A stretch of DNA of 64,000 nt from assembly GCF_016786305.1 (NCBI RefSeq), contig NZ_JADWYV010000001.1, one strand, 5' to 3'. The notes under the pieces are model-generated. The model saw only the letters and a list, made by a program, of their open reading frames with translations, did not search any database and was not told the DNA's origin. Of this stretch, positions 36,443-46,040 are shown piece after piece. Every line of letters begins with the position of its first letter. The first letter of the stretch is position 1. This DNA is from Pseudofrankia nepalensis. Its GTDB lineage: Bacteria > Actinomycetota > Actinomycetes > Frankiales > Frankiaceae. A program made the position numbers and the translations under genes.

Positions 36443-37900
36443 TCAGGCCGCGGCGAGCATCGAGGCGGCCTCCTCGGGCGAGACCCCGAGGTTTTTCATC
36501 TGCCGTACCAGCGCGTGTTTGCGCCGTTCCGGGTCCGGCTGGCGGGTGTGGTGGTCAGCGCCGAGCTCCCGGAATGGCACCTGGTCGTGCACCATCCGCC
36601 AGATGATCTCCAGGATGGCGCGGCTGGTGGCGACGAGGGCCTTCAGCCCGCCGCGGCGGGCGCGTAGTCGTCGGTGGCGTACTCCGAGGAAGGTGTTGGT
36701 GCGCCCGGCGGAGACCGCGGCCGTGCCAAGCGTGCGGCGCACATAGCGGTTGCCGCGTCCGGTCCGGCCCATCCGCAGGGATGCTCCGGTCTGGATCGTG
36801 CGTGAGGTCAGCTTCGCCCACGACGCCAGGTGCCCCGAGGTTGGGAACGGGCTCATGTCCATCCCGATCTCCGCGAGGATCAGCTGCGCGGAGTCCCTGC
36901 CGATCCCGGGGACCTGGTCGAGCAGGTCGACGAGATCCGCGACTGTCCGTGGCACCGGTGGCCGGTCGGTGGGTGGGGGCGTGGCGTCGGCGGGAGCATC
37001 GGCGGCGGGTGGGATGATCTCACCGGTGACGGTCGAGACCGTTCCGGGCACCCCGTCCACCACGGTGGCCCCGGCGGGTTCGACAGTGCCGGACTGGCGG
37101 GCGGGCAGGAGCATCGCCGCGGTCATCTGTTCGACCCGCGCGGACAGTGTGGCGATCTGCTGGTCGAGTGCGTCGACCTGATCCAGGTAGATCTTCAGCA
37201 GGAAGGCGTCGTGGTCGCTGAACCGGCCGGTCAGCGCCGCGGTCAGCGCTTCCGGTGAGGCCTTCAGGCCGGTGCCGAGCGCCGCGAGCCGGCGCGGGTC
37301 GCGTTCCCCGGCCACCAGCGCGTCGAGGATCCGCCGACCCGCTACCCCGAAGAGGTCCGAGACCACCGACGAGAGCTTGATCAGCGCCCCTTCGAGCACC
37401 TTCTCGCCACGTTGCTTGGCCCGCGTGCGGTCCGCGACGAGGTCGACCCGCATCCGGGTCACGTCCCGCATCCGGCGGATGTCCACCGGCGGCACGAACG
37501 ACCGGCGCAGCATCGAGCGCTCGTTCAGCTTCGCCAGCCACACGGCGTCCAGCTTGTCCGTTTTGGGTCTTCCGGGGACGTTCTTCACATCGCGGGCGTT
37601 GACCAGCCACACCTCAAGGCCCCGCTCCTCGAGCAGGTAGTAGAAGACCCGCCAGTAGTCCGAGGTGCTCTCGAGAACCACCCGCTCGATGCCCTGGCAG
37701 ACGAGGTGGTCCGCCAGCCCCTCCACCGCCGGGACCGTCGCGACGACGTCGAAGACGCGGGTGACCCGCCTGCCTTCCTTCGTGTCGTGCGGGACCCGCA
37801 CGCACACCTTCCCGGACGCCTTCGCGACGTCGATCGCCGCGACACGCTCCAGGATCTGCTCGGCGTCGTCCACGACGACCTCGACCGAACCGCCCACCAC
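36443..37900 (-). CDS. IS110-family transposase, 485 aa
   Basis: DEDD-type transposase: RVAAIDVAKASGKVCVRV holds the first Asp, VLESTSDYWRVFYYLLEE the Glu, and KTDKLDAVWLAKLNERS the following Asp residues. The transposase_20 region (DLLDQVPGIGRDSAQLILAE) and Ser-containing end (GASLRMGRTGRGNRYVRRTL) are present. A Thr/Pro-rich insert separates the two halves. The frame is intact, so it may be active. IS110 elements lack terminal inverted repeats, and I could not place the ends. Confidence 0.93.
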   Translation of the reverse strand: MVGGSVEVVVDDAEQILERVAAIDVAKASGKVCVRVPHDTKEGRRVTRVFDVVATVPAVEGLADHLVCQGIERVVLESTSDYWRVFYYLLEERGLEVWLVNARDVKNVPGRPKTDKLDAVWLAKLNERSMLRRSFVPPVDIRRMRDVTRMRVDLVADRTRAKQRGEKVLEGALIKLSSVVSDLFGVAGRRILDALVAGERDPRRLAALGTGLKASPEALTAALTGRFSDHDAFLLKIYLDQVDALDQQIATLSARVEQMTAAMLLPARQSGTVEPAGATVVDGVPGTVSTVTGEIIPPAADAPADATPPPTDRPPVPRTVADLVDLLDQVPGIGRDSAQLILAEIGMDMSPFPTSGHLASWAKLTSRTIQTGASLRMGRTGRGNRYVRRTLGTAAVSAGRTNTFLGVRHRRLRARRGGLKALVATSRAILEIIWRMVHDQVPFRELGADHHTRQPDPERRKHALVRQMKNLGVSPEEAASMLAAA

Positions 37901-38126
37901 ATCCCCAACCGATCGATACCTACAGGTAGCGACCGCCCGGGGACCGACACAGGATCAACACTCTGACTGGCGTGCTCGAGGCACAGCGGGCGACCCGCAA
38001 GGTCAAGATCCCTCGCCAAACTTTTGAACGGCTACGAAGGCCAAGGAACGGACGGCGTTGGACGGGCGGTCGACCCGCACCCTGCCAGGCTGCTCCGGGC
38101 GCGCCCGCAAGAGCCAGGCGGAGCTT

Positions 38127-38993
38127 TCACACCGGGGCGGCGTGCCCGAAGGCCAGGGGAACTTTTGAGGCGATTGATGCCGCACTCGACCGCGTGCCGA
38201 GCCTTGTAGTCCTCCGGGTCGAACTTCGGCGGACGGCCGCCGCGGGAGCCGCGTTTCCTTCGGTTGCGGGCCTGGTCGGCCTTGTCCGGGATGGTGCAGC
38301 GATGCCACGTCTGCGCAGGTAGGCGCGGTTCTTCCGGGAGGCGTACGCCTTATCGGCTCGCACCCTCCTCGGCCGGGTGCGCGGTCTGCCGGACCCCAGC
38401 CGGGGCACCCTGATGCCGCCCAGGACAACCTCGAACTGCGGGGAGTCCCCGCGCTGCCCGGCGGTGATCACGATGGACATGGGCTTTTGCCCCTGCTCGA
38501 CGGCGAGGTGCAGCTTGGTGGTCAGGCCGCCGCGTGAGCGCCCGAGGCCGTGGTCGTCGGGCTCGACGGCGACACCGCCGGGCGGCTCCTTCTGCAGGTC
38601 CCCCTTTTCCTCGCTCCGGCGGCGTGCTGGTGGGCCCGGCAGACGGTGGAGTCGACGTTGAGGTCCCAGGTGATCAGGTCCTTGGCATCGGCCCTGGCCT
38701 GGAGTTCGGTGAAGATGCGCTGCCAGGTGCCGTTGCGCTGCCAGCGGCGGAACAGGTCATACGCCCGGCCCCACGGCCCGTACTCGGCGGACATGTCCCG
38801 CCACGGGATGCCGGTACGAACCCGTAACCGTATGCCGTCGATCAGCTGCCGCCGGGTCCATATCGGTGGCCAGCCGGGCTTCTTGCCCTTCGGTAACAGC
38901 AGCTCCAGCACGGCCCATTGCTCGTCCGTCAGATCTCCACGCGCCACGAATAAAGATCATCTCGCACCCAAGATCCACTTTCGACACAGGCCC
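38127..38993 (-). pseudogene. IS5-family element, frameshifted transposase, truncated 3' end
   Basis: The N-terminal half reads MARGDLTDEQWAVLELLLPK, then IPWRDMSAEYGPWGRAYDLF and DLNVDSTVCRAHQHAAGAR. The next part lies in another frame (MSIVITAGQRGDSPQFEVVL; VRADKAYASRKNRAYLRRRG). A shift between OrfA and OrfB can be natural in IS5 elements. A further frame change follows and the end (ECGINRLK) is cut before the RYDKLAVRY tail. The right inverted repeat GGGCCTGTGTCGAAAG lies at 38978-38993. I judge it non-functional. Confidence 0.75.
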
Positions 38994-39219
38994 TAGCCGC
39001 TGGCCGCCCTGGTACCGACAACTCGGCGTAGCTGACGGCGCTCGTGCCAGTGCAACGCGACGAGCACGACGGCCACCGCCCCTACCCGCCAACCAGCCCG
39101 AGCACCGCCACCCGCCAACGCCGCGGCACCACGCCCGCCAAGGCGATCAAGGCGATCAAGGCGATGGACGCCCCCACCGTCGACGTCACACAATCCACGA
39201 TCCCAGAACAATCGGGCAT
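38994..39219 (-). pseudogene. Possible small membrane protein, frame broken
   Basis: ATG 39219 starts MPDCSGIVDCVTSTVGASI, continuing with a hydrophobic helix (ALIALIALAGVV) and VPRRWRVAVLGLVGG before a stop. A shifted frame continues with a second helix (VGAVAVVLVALHW) and a basic end. Two TM segments and a positive tail would be plausible for a small membrane protein. Weak evidence. Confidence 0.25.
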
Positions 39220-39513
39220 CCTGAAGGCCTCAACAGGCAAGGATCTGAAGCCACGTCGCCGCCGCCAACACGCCTCCACAATCGGAACGATTCACCCAAA
39301 TGCCGCACACGCCGGAGTATCGGGGGGCTCAAGCCCGATAACCCCCGCGACCTGCACCAGTCACTATCGGCCGACAAGTTTCCACAACGGGCGTGAGCTG
39401 TTGTTCGCGGGCGCACGATGGGTCTTCTCCTGAACGCAGATGACGATGCATACTGCCCGTCTGCACCACGCTCCCTGCGGACGCAGGGCTATCACGAAAC
39501 GGGGGAAGTTTCG
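39220..39513. other. Upstream region of the TerD-HNH gene
   Basis: No gene recognised. The ribosome-binding site GGGGGAAG (39501-39508) of the downstream gene is at its end. Confidence 0.4.
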
Positions 39514-41187
39514 ATGGCTGCCGCCCTGGCCCTGACAGCCGGCGCGAACCTGCAGGTCCCGACCCGGACCGTGCGGTTGTCACTGGACGTGCGCGGCGGC
39601 CCGGATGTCGATGTGTGCGCCGTGCTGCTGACCGCGTCCGGTCAGGTCCGGTCCGACGCGGACCTCGTGTTCTTCAACCAGCCCGTTCACCCGTCCGGCG
39701 CGGTACGGATCAGCGCCGGTTCGTTCGCGGCCGCGCTGGCGACCGTCGAGCCCGCCATCGACGTGATCGTGCTCGCGGGCTCCGTCGACGCCGGAACCTT
39801 CCTGGACGTTTCCGACCTGCGGGTCAACCTGCTGGAGGAGTCGGGCCGCCCGCTGGCCTGCTTCACTCCCAACGGCGCGCAGCCGGTGACCACCATGGTC
39901 TTCGGTGAGCTTTACCGCCGTGGTGACGGCTGGAAGTTCCGCGCCGTCGGGCAGGGCTGGGACAGCGGCCTCGCCGGCCTGGCCAGGAACTACGGCATCC
40001 AGGTCGACGATGACGCCCCCGCGCCCGAGCCCGCGCCGAGCCAGCCACGTCCCCCAGCGGCCCGGCCCGCCACGCCATCGGCCCCCGTCCAGCCCGTCCC
40101 CGCCGCCCGGGCGCCCACCCCGGCGGCCGCTGCACGCGCCGACTGGCACCCGGACCCCACCGACCCGTCCTGCCTGCGCTGGTGGGACGGCTCGGCGTGG
40201 GCCGACCACCGTATCCCCGCCTGGCGTGAGACCGACAGCACCTGCGGCGGATGCGGCGGGCCCAAGCGCAGGCAGATGTTCCGCGGCGCGGCACCGTGCG
40301 CGGCGTGCGAGTCCCGCATCCATATCGCGCTTTTGCAATGGCAGCACAGACTCAGCGACGTACTCACCCAACAAGGAGCGACCAAGCCCGCCCTGGACGC
40401 GCTGTGGGCCGAACTCCGCTTCCAACGGGTGCCCGAAGGCCATGCCTACGAGATGTACCGGCGCGCGGGGCTGGGCTACCTGGAGCGCATTGTCGCGTTT
40501 GCCTACGCCGACGGCGTGATCGAGCAGCACGAACTCGCCGGGTTCAACACCGCCGCGACGGCGCTGAACATCCAGGACGACGCCGTCAACCGCATGCGCG
40601 CCCGGCTCGAACGCGGCCTGACTTTCACCCGCATCCGCGACGGCGACCTCCCACGGATCCAGAACCCGATGCTCCACCTGGAACTCGACGAGATCATGCA
40701 CCTCGACGCCCCCGCCACCCACGTCCGCCAACTCGCCAACGGAGCGCGGCGCACCGAGGGCCGGCTGATCGCCTCCAGCAAGAAGCTGCGTTTCATCTCT
40801 CCCGGCGCCGGCGGGTCCGAGACCCCCTGGGCCAAGGTTCACGCCGTCATGCCCTGCTACGGCGGCGTCGACATCTCCACCACCACCCGCACCAGCGGCA
40901 CCTACCTGCTCGCCGACCCCGAATACGCCGCCGCCGTGCTCTCCGGCACGTTGCGCGTCGCCAAACGACTCGTCCTCGCCCCCGGCCAACGCGACACCCG
41001 TACGATCCCACCCGACGTCAAGGCCGCCGTCTGGCAGCGCGACGGCGGCGCCTGCTCCCAGTGCCGCGCGACCGAGTACCTCGAGTTCGACCACGTCATC
41101 CCGCACAGCCTCGGCGGCGCCACCAGCGTCGGCAACCTCCAGCTCCTCTGCCGCCGCTGCAACCAGGAAAAAGGCGCCCGCATCTGA
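39514..41187 (+). CDS. TerD - DUF2510 - zinc - TerB-like - HNH nuclease fusion, 557 aa
   Basis: ATG 39514 after GGGGGAAG. Residues 1-170 are a TerD domain (LSLDVRGGPDVDVCAVLLTA, DLVFFNQPVHPSGAVRI, VFGELYRRGDGWKFRAVGQG). A Pro-rich linker leads to a DUF2510 motif (DPSCLRWWDGSAWADHRIP, about 209-235) and a C-x2-C...C-x2-C zinc site (CGGCGGPK...CAAC). A TerB-like helical part follows (LERIVAFAYADGVIEQHELA), then a beta-rich domain. The C-terminus is an HNH nuclease (CSQCRATEYLEFDHVIPHSL, then GNLQLLCRRCNQEKG) with all metal-site residues. Ter-domain proteins sense stress or membranes; fusion to a DNA-cutting domain suggests a self-contained defence nuclease. It appears as a single-gene unit. Confidence 0.85.
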   Translation: MAAALALTAGANLQVPTRTVRLSLDVRGGPDVDVCAVLLTASGQVRSDADLVFFNQPVHPSGAVRISAGSFAAALATVEPAIDVIVLAGSVDAGTFLDVSDLRVNLLEESGRPLACFTPNGAQPVTTMVFGELYRRGDGWKFRAVGQGWDSGLAGLARNYGIQVDDDAPAPEPAPSQPRPPAARPATPSAPVQPVPAARAPTPAAAARADWHPDPTDPSCLRWWDGSAWADHRIPAWRETDSTCGGCGGPKRRQMFRGAAPCAACESRIHIALLQWQHRLSDVLTQQGATKPALDALWAELRFQRVPEGHAYEMYRRAGLGYLERIVAFAYADGVIEQHELAGFNTAATALNIQDDAVNRMRARLERGLTFTRIRDGDLPRIQNPMLHLELDEIMHLDAPATHVRQLANGARRTEGRLIASSKKLRFISPGAGGSETPWAKVHAVMPCYGGVDISTTTRTSGTYLLADPEYAAAVLSGTLRVAKRLVLAPGQRDTRTIPPDVKAAVWQRDGGACSQCRATEYLEFDHVIPHSLGGATSVGNLQLLCRRCNQEKGARI

Positions 41188-41897
41188 CCCCGCCAGCAGC
41201 CCGACGCGGATCGTGCCGGCGGGGTGCCGCGCCCCTCGGCGGTACAGGCAACTGAACTAGTCTTGAGCAAGACTCAGTCTGCCCGGGAACAGTCTTCGTG
41301 GTGAGAGCTGCTACCAGTGCGGGGCGACGGCTACCGACGCCGTAAGGGGCTCAGGGAGGCCGCGCGCCTGGAATGTCGGCGCGACATCGGGCTGACCGCG
41401 GCGCGGATCCGTGTGAGCGGCAAGTCCCGTGCCTTGGCGTCCGGCCGGTCGAACATGTCGGGGCGTGGAGTAAGCCTCTACCCGTATTGGCATCTGCTTG
41501 TGGGCGAAACCGTCGGGTCGCGCAGGTAGCCGGCCCGCCGCTCTACCTGTCCTACACCGGACGCAGATGAGAGCGCAACAGCGCCACGCCGGTCCGCTCG
41601 GCGTCTCGCGCGCCGACAGACCATCCCGCTCCTCACGGGATCCGCGCCGGCGTCGGGCCGTCAACGTCCCCTGGTGGCCCGCGGCCGCCCGCGATCGAGA
41701 GCTCGGCGCCGGTGGGCCGAGGACCCGACCGCGGACCCGCGCCGGCGGCCAGAAAGACGCGCCCGCGGGTGCCCCGCCGGCCGACGACCACCAGCCTTCA
41801 AGATCGACAAAGATTTCGCTGGGAAGCAAGTTCCGTTTGAGGGGGTCAGATTCGCACTGCGGAAGTAGGAGCCCTTTTCCGACTTCCGGAGGTGCTG
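41188..41897. other. 710-bp spacer before the conjugation cluster
   Basis: No convincing gene on either strand; the readings are Arg-rich shadows. It contains a 16-bp palindrome at 41259-41274 and, at its end, the strong ribosome-binding site GGAGG (41888-41892). Probably holds the promoter of the conjugation genes. Confidence 0.45.
41259..41274. promoter_or_regulatory. 16-bp palindrome
   Basis: AGTCTTGAGCAAGACT is a perfect 7-bp inverted repeat with a 2-nt centre, 72 bp after the TerD-HNH stop. Too short for a strong terminator and without a T-tract. Could be an operator for the downstream cluster. Confidence 0.3.
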
Positions 41898-42314
41898 ATG
41901 GTTCCCAGTGGAACGCGCCGGCGAGGGCCGGCCGCCTGGTGGCGGCGGGGCCGCCGGGCGCTGGCCGTGGCCGGCGCGGCGGTGCTCGCCGAGATATGTC
42001 TGTCTGCGCGGCGGGCGGTGGCGGCGACGCCCGCGCTGGCCGGCGGCGGGGGTGTGCCCGGGATCAACGTCAACCCAGGTTGGCGGGACATGCCCGGCAA
42101 GGAAAAGATCGAGATGTTCCTGGATGTGGCGTCGCAGGTCGGGTTGGCGTGCAGCCTCGCGTCGGTCCTGATCGGCGCGGCGATGCTGGGCATCGGCCGG
42201 GCGACCGGGAACGGGCAGGCCTCCAGCCGGGGCCTGACGATGGTGTTCGGGGGTGGCGGCGGGGCCGTGCTGATCCCGCTCGCCCCGGCGCTGATCGGCT
42301 GGGTGAGCAAGTGA
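41898..42314 (+). CDS. TrbC/VirB2-like membrane protein, 138 aa
   Basis: ATG 41898, 5 nt after GGAGG; the in-frame GTG 41892 is less likely. An N-terminal basic signal-like helix (ALAVAGAAVLAEICLSA) ends near RAVAA. Two further TM helices (VGLACSLASVLIGAAMLGIG and GGGGAVLIPLAPALIGWV) are joined by a short basic loop. This is the pilin-like layout of VirB2/TrbC proteins of T4SS-like conjugation systems. Its TGA overlaps the next GTG. Confidence 0.6.
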   Translation: MVPSGTRRRGPAAWWRRGRRALAVAGAAVLAEICLSARRAVAATPALAGGGGVPGINVNPGWRDMPGKEKIEMFLDVASQVGLACSLASVLIGAAMLGIGRATGNGQASSRGLTMVFGGGGGAVLIPLAPALIGWVSK

Positions 42315-43207
42315 GCACCCACGACCCGGACGCCCCGCGCCCATCCGACGGCTCCGGCCTGCCTGGTCCCGATCCGGTCTGGCCCGCGCAGCCGGCCCGC
42401 GTGCGGGAGCCCGACGAGCCGTGGCTGCCCGACACCGGCTGGTCGGCGACGCGAGACGGCGGTTGGCCGCCCGGCGCCCCCTGGCTCGCCGACCTCGGCT
42501 GGCCGACCGACAACGCCGGCCCCCACGACGCCGACTACGCGTCGGACCGGCCCGACCCAGGGCTGCCGCCCGTCGACCCGCCCGGCCCCACTCCCGGCGA
42601 CGCCACGTCTGGCCTCGATCCGAGCACCGGTCAGCGCTGGTGGGAACGGCCCACCGTCGACCGGTCGGCGGGCCGCTCCGGGTCCGGCTGGCACCTTCAC
42701 GCTGGCGTGGCCGGTTCCGGCTGGGACGACGGGCAGCGCTGGGCCGATGGCTTCGGCGGGACCGGCTGGGTGCCACCGGGGCCCGCGCCCACCTGGCCGA
42801 TCACGCCCACTCCTGTTCCCGGCTGGACGGCCCCGCGTGGGGCGGCGCCCTGGCCGGAACCACGGCGGGAACGGACGTTGCGCTGGCTGGCCGCGGCGGT
42901 CCTGGCCGCGCTCCTCACGCTGAGCGGGCTCACGGTCTGGCTGCTGCTGCACCGTCCGACCTCGGACTGCCCGCCGAACCCGGCCCAGGTCCAGGTGCCC
43001 GGCCTGGCCGTGTCCGCGGCCTGCGCCGGCGGTCACGACGATGACGACCCGGTCGATCCCCGCCGCGGTGGGCAGCCGTCCGCCGATCCGACCACAGCGC
43101 CCTCACCCGGTGAGCTCGTCGAGACCGGGGCCGGGCACCCGACCCGGACGGCGCTTCCGGCCGCGCCGGTTCGGCAGGGGCGGGCCGTGTCATGTTCCCG
43201 CTGCTGA
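42311..43207 (+). CDS. Pro/Trp/Asp-rich single-TM protein, 298 aa
   Basis: GTG 42311 overlaps the previous stop. The first 200 residues are low-complexity with many Trp-Pro, Gly-Trp and Asp-Pro pairs, including DUF2510-like GWDDGQRWADG segments. One TM helix follows (WLAAAVLAALLTLSGLTVWL) and a short Cys-containing outer part (DCPPNPAQVQVPGLAVSAAC). Probably a membrane-anchored accessory of the transfer apparatus. No homologue recognised. It overlaps the next gene by 16 bp. Confidence 0.55.
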   Translation: MSTHDPDAPRPSDGSGLPGPDPVWPAQPARVREPDEPWLPDTGWSATRDGGWPPGAPWLADLGWPTDNAGPHDADYASDRPDPGLPPVDPPGPTPGDATSGLDPSTGQRWWERPTVDRSAGRSGSGWHLHAGVAGSGWDDGQRWADGFGGTGWVPPGPAPTWPITPTPVPGWTAPRGAAPWPEPRRERTLRWLAAAVLAALLTLSGLTVWLLLHRPTSDCPPNPAQVQVPGLAVSAACAGGHDDDDPVDPRRGGQPSADPTTAPSPGELVETGAGHPTRTALPAAPVRQGRAVSCSRC

Positions 43208-44397
43208 TCGGTCCACTGGCCGGGTCCGCGCAGGACTCGATCACCGGGGTCATGCAGGCGATGGTGGCGATGTTCGCCGCGTCGTTCGGCACCCGGCTCG
43301 GTGAGCTGCTGTCCGCGATGTTCACCGCGTCGACCCGGCCTCCGGTCACCGCGCAGACCTTCCTCGCCGCCGACGGCCCGTACCGCACGGTCGCCTCGTT
43401 CAGCACCCTGCTGCTTGCCGTCGCGATCGTCATCGGGGTGATCCAGGGCCTGCTGTCCGGCCAGCCCGGGCAGGCGTTCGCCCGCATGGGCGTACAACTG
43501 CCCATCGCCGTGCTGGCGATCGGCGGCCTGCCCTGGCTCGTCGACCAGATGCTCGCCATCGCCGACGTGCTCGCCGACGCCGTCCTGCCCCCGGACAAGG
43601 CCCGGGAGGTGACGACGCTGATGGCGGCGCCGCCGTCCCCGGACTTCCCGGGGCTGCTGGTCACCGTGCTGGCGTTCCTCGGCGGCGTGCTCCTCTACAT
43701 GGAGCTCGTCGTACGCGACGCGCTGATCCTCATCGTCGTCGCGCTCGCCCCGGGGTCGTTCGCCGCTTCCGTCGTCCCCGCCGCCCGCCCGGCCGCCGGC
43801 CAGGTCCTGCGCCTGATCACCGCCGCGGTCCTCGCGAAACCAGCGATCTACGTCGCGCTGCGGATCGGCATCGACCAGGTCGCCCAGCACGACGACGCCG
43901 ACAGCACCGGAGCCGGATGGGGCCAGTACATCCTGGGCCTGGCCGTCGTCACCGTCGCCGTGTTCATGCCGGCCATCGTCTGGCGACTGCTCCCACTCGC
44001 CGAGGCCTACGCCCTGTCCCAGGGCATCGCCCGCGCCCCGTTCCGCGCCACCATGCAGACCGCCCAGATGGCCTACTGGGGCCGCACCCTGCTCGCCGGC
44101 CGGGGTCGCGGCCTGCCCGGCGGCACCGCCCGCACCCCCACCACTGGCAGCACCACCCCGGCCAGCGACCGACCCCACTTCGACACACCCCGCGCCCTGC
44201 CCGACCCGCCACCCGAACCCCACCGGGCCGATCCCCGCCCCGACCCGCCACCACCTGCCGCGGACACCCCGCCCCAGCCGCGGCCGACCCCGGACCCACC
44301 ACCGCCCCCGACGCCTCCGCCGGCGGGGCGGGTGCGCCGCCGGCGGGGACGTCCCGAGCCCGGAGGCGCGGCCACCCCGACCGGGAACGGCCCGTGA
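43192..44397 (+). CDS. Polytopic T4SS-like membrane protein (VirB6/TrbL type), 401 aa
   Basis: ATG 43192. About six TM helices, including VASFSTLLLAVAIVIGVIQG, MGVQLPIAVLAIGGLPWLVD, VTVLAFLGGVLLYMELVVRD and ILGLAVVTVAVFMPAIVWRL. The ALILIVVALAPGSFAASVVP segment resembles the conserved part of VirB6/TrbL proteins. A long Pro-rich cytoplasmic tail ends in Arg-rich sequence. It probably forms the inner-membrane channel of the transfer system. GTGA overlap with the next gene. Confidence 0.65.
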   Translation: MFPLLIGPLAGSAQDSITGVMQAMVAMFAASFGTRLGELLSAMFTASTRPPVTAQTFLAADGPYRTVASFSTLLLAVAIVIGVIQGLLSGQPGQAFARMGVQLPIAVLAIGGLPWLVDQMLAIADVLADAVLPPDKAREVTTLMAAPPSPDFPGLLVTVLAFLGGVLLYMELVVRDALILIVVALAPGSFAASVVPAARPAAGQVLRLITAAVLAKPAIYVALRIGIDQVAQHDDADSTGAGWGQYILGLAVVTVAVFMPAIVWRLLPLAEAYALSQGIARAPFRATMQTAQMAYWGRTLLAGRGRGLPGGTARTPTTGSTTPASDRPHFDTPRALPDPPPEPHRADPRPDPPPPAADTPPQPRPTPDPPPPPTPPPAGRVRRRRGRPEPGGAATPTGNGP

Positions 44398-45983
44398 CCG
44401 ACCCCGTCTACCGGCTCCCACCCCGACGCACCGGCACCGCGCTCTACGGCCTGACCCTCGCCCAGCTCGCCCTCGCCGGCACCGGCCTGGCCGGGCTCGC
44501 CGCCGCGACCACGCTCCTGCCCGGCCGCGCAGGCCTGCTCGCCGGCACCGCGACCCTGGCCACCGCCGTCCTGCTCGCCACCGTCCGCGTCGCCGGCCAA
44601 CCCCTCCACCACCTGCTGCCCCTGCTCATCCGCCACGCCCTCACCCGCGACCGCCACCGGCCGACCACCGCGGCCGGCGCCGCGCGGCCAGCCGGCTCAC
44701 CCCGCTGGCTACGCGGCCTCGACCTGCTCGACGCCCCCACCGGCCAGCTACCCACCACCGACGGCAACCCGCCCATGCTGATCCACCACCGCCGCACCGG
44801 CGCGCTCACCGTCGTCCTCGACGTCCGCGGCGGCCCGTTCACCCTCCTCGACCCCGCCGACCAGCACCGCCACCTCGCCGCCTGGGCCCGCCTGCTCGCC
44901 CAGACCGCCCGCGACCGATCCACCCTCACCTTCGGCTGGACCCTGCGCACCCACCACGCCCCACCCCCACCGCTCACCCCGACCAGCGCCACCAGACCAC
45001 ACCGTGCCGGGTCCACGCGCGGCGCGGCCGGCGACGCCGGCCAGACCCCACTGGCCTCCTACCGCCACCTGCTCGCCGACACCCTGCTCCAACACCACGA
45101 CCTACGCCTCTGGATCACCGTCAACTCCCACCACGCCCGCGGCCGTCGCCCCGAGCTGGCCGCCCTCGACGCCGCCCACGCTCTCATCACCCGCGCCACC
45201 ACCGCCGGCCTCACCGTCCACGGCGCCCTGTCCACCGCCCAGCTGTCCGCCGAGATCACCGCCCACACCGACCCCCACAGACCCAGCCATCCAGCCGACG
45301 GCGGGCCCGCGCGGACACCGAACGCACCGACCCGCCTACCAGCCGGCCTCGCGGCCCGCGCCGGCCTTCCCGGCGCCCGCGACACCCCAGTCCCGCCAGC
45401 CCCGGAACCACCCACATTCCCGACGTCATCCACATCCCCGGCGTCGGCCGACGCGCCGAGCGCCGAGATCGAGGCCCGCTGGGACGCCGCCCGCGTCGGC
45501 GCCACCTGGCACCGCGTCTTCCACATCGCCGCGTGGCCCACCAGTCCCCTGCACCCCGGCTGGCTCGACCCCCTCCTGCACGAAACCCCGACCGCCCGAA
45601 CCCTCACCGTCGCCTACACCCCGATCCCACCCCCCACCTCCCGGCGCCGCCTCAACCACGACACCGCCGCCCTCGACCTCGCCCTCCAGATCCGCCACCG
45701 CCACGGCGTCCGCATCCCCACCCACCTCACCGACGCCCGCGACGACATCGACCAACGCGACGCCGAACTGTCCGCTGGCCACCCCGAACTCGCCTACACC
45801 GCCCTGCTCGACCTCGCCAGCCCCGACCGCCAGGCCCTCGACACGGCCACCGCCGACCTGGTCGACCTCGCCGCCCGCGCCGGCATCACCGACCTACATC
45901 CCCTGCACGGCCGCCACCAGCACGCCCTGCCCGCCGCACTCCCCCTCGGCCTCACCCCACGCCGTCCCCACCCCGCGACGTGA
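44394..45983 (+). CDS. SCO6880-family conjugation protein, 529 aa
   Basis: GTG 44394 (overlap GTGA). N-terminus YRLPPRRTGTALYGLTLAQL and two close TM helices (LALAGTGLAGLAAATTLLP; AGLLAGTATLATAVLLATV), then a large cytoplasmic part beginning LTVVLDVRGGPFTLLDPADQ. This is the layout of SCO6880-type proteins found in actinobacterial integrative elements next to a VirB4-like ATPase. Much of the middle is Pro/Ala/Thr-rich. Predicted to sit at the membrane base of the transfer channel. Confidence 0.65.
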   Translation: MTDPVYRLPPRRTGTALYGLTLAQLALAGTGLAGLAAATTLLPGRAGLLAGTATLATAVLLATVRVAGQPLHHLLPLLIRHALTRDRHRPTTAAGAARPAGSPRWLRGLDLLDAPTGQLPTTDGNPPMLIHHRRTGALTVVLDVRGGPFTLLDPADQHRHLAAWARLLAQTARDRSTLTFGWTLRTHHAPPPPLTPTSATRPHRAGSTRGAAGDAGQTPLASYRHLLADTLLQHHDLRLWITVNSHHARGRRPELAALDAAHALITRATTAGLTVHGALSTAQLSAEITAHTDPHRPSHPADGGPARTPNAPTRLPAGLAARAGLPGARDTPVPPAPEPPTFPTSSTSPASADAPSAEIEARWDAARVGATWHRVFHIAAWPTSPLHPGWLDPLLHETPTARTLTVAYTPIPPPTSRRRLNHDTAALDLALQIRHRHGVRIPTHLTDARDDIDQRDAELSAGHPELAYTALLDLASPDRQALDTATADLVDLAARAGITDLHPLHGRHQHALPAALPLGLTPRRPHPAT

Positions 45984-46040
45984 CACCCAGCGTCATCCGC
46001 CCATCGCCGTCGCCGGACCGCCCTCCCGCGGAGCCGCCCC

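Noticed and set aside
36750..38027. Plus-strand frames opposite the IS110 transposase
   Set aside because: Shadows of the transposase; the minus-strand gene is complete with family motifs.
41311..41829. 172-residue minus-strand frame in the spacer before the conjugation genes
   Set aside because: Random Arg/Ala/Gly/Pro composition, no motif, no ribosome-binding site.
42421..43044. Alternative Arg-rich frame inside the conjugation cluster
   Set aside because: Overlaps 42311-43207, which has proper coupling (GTGA) and a TM helix.
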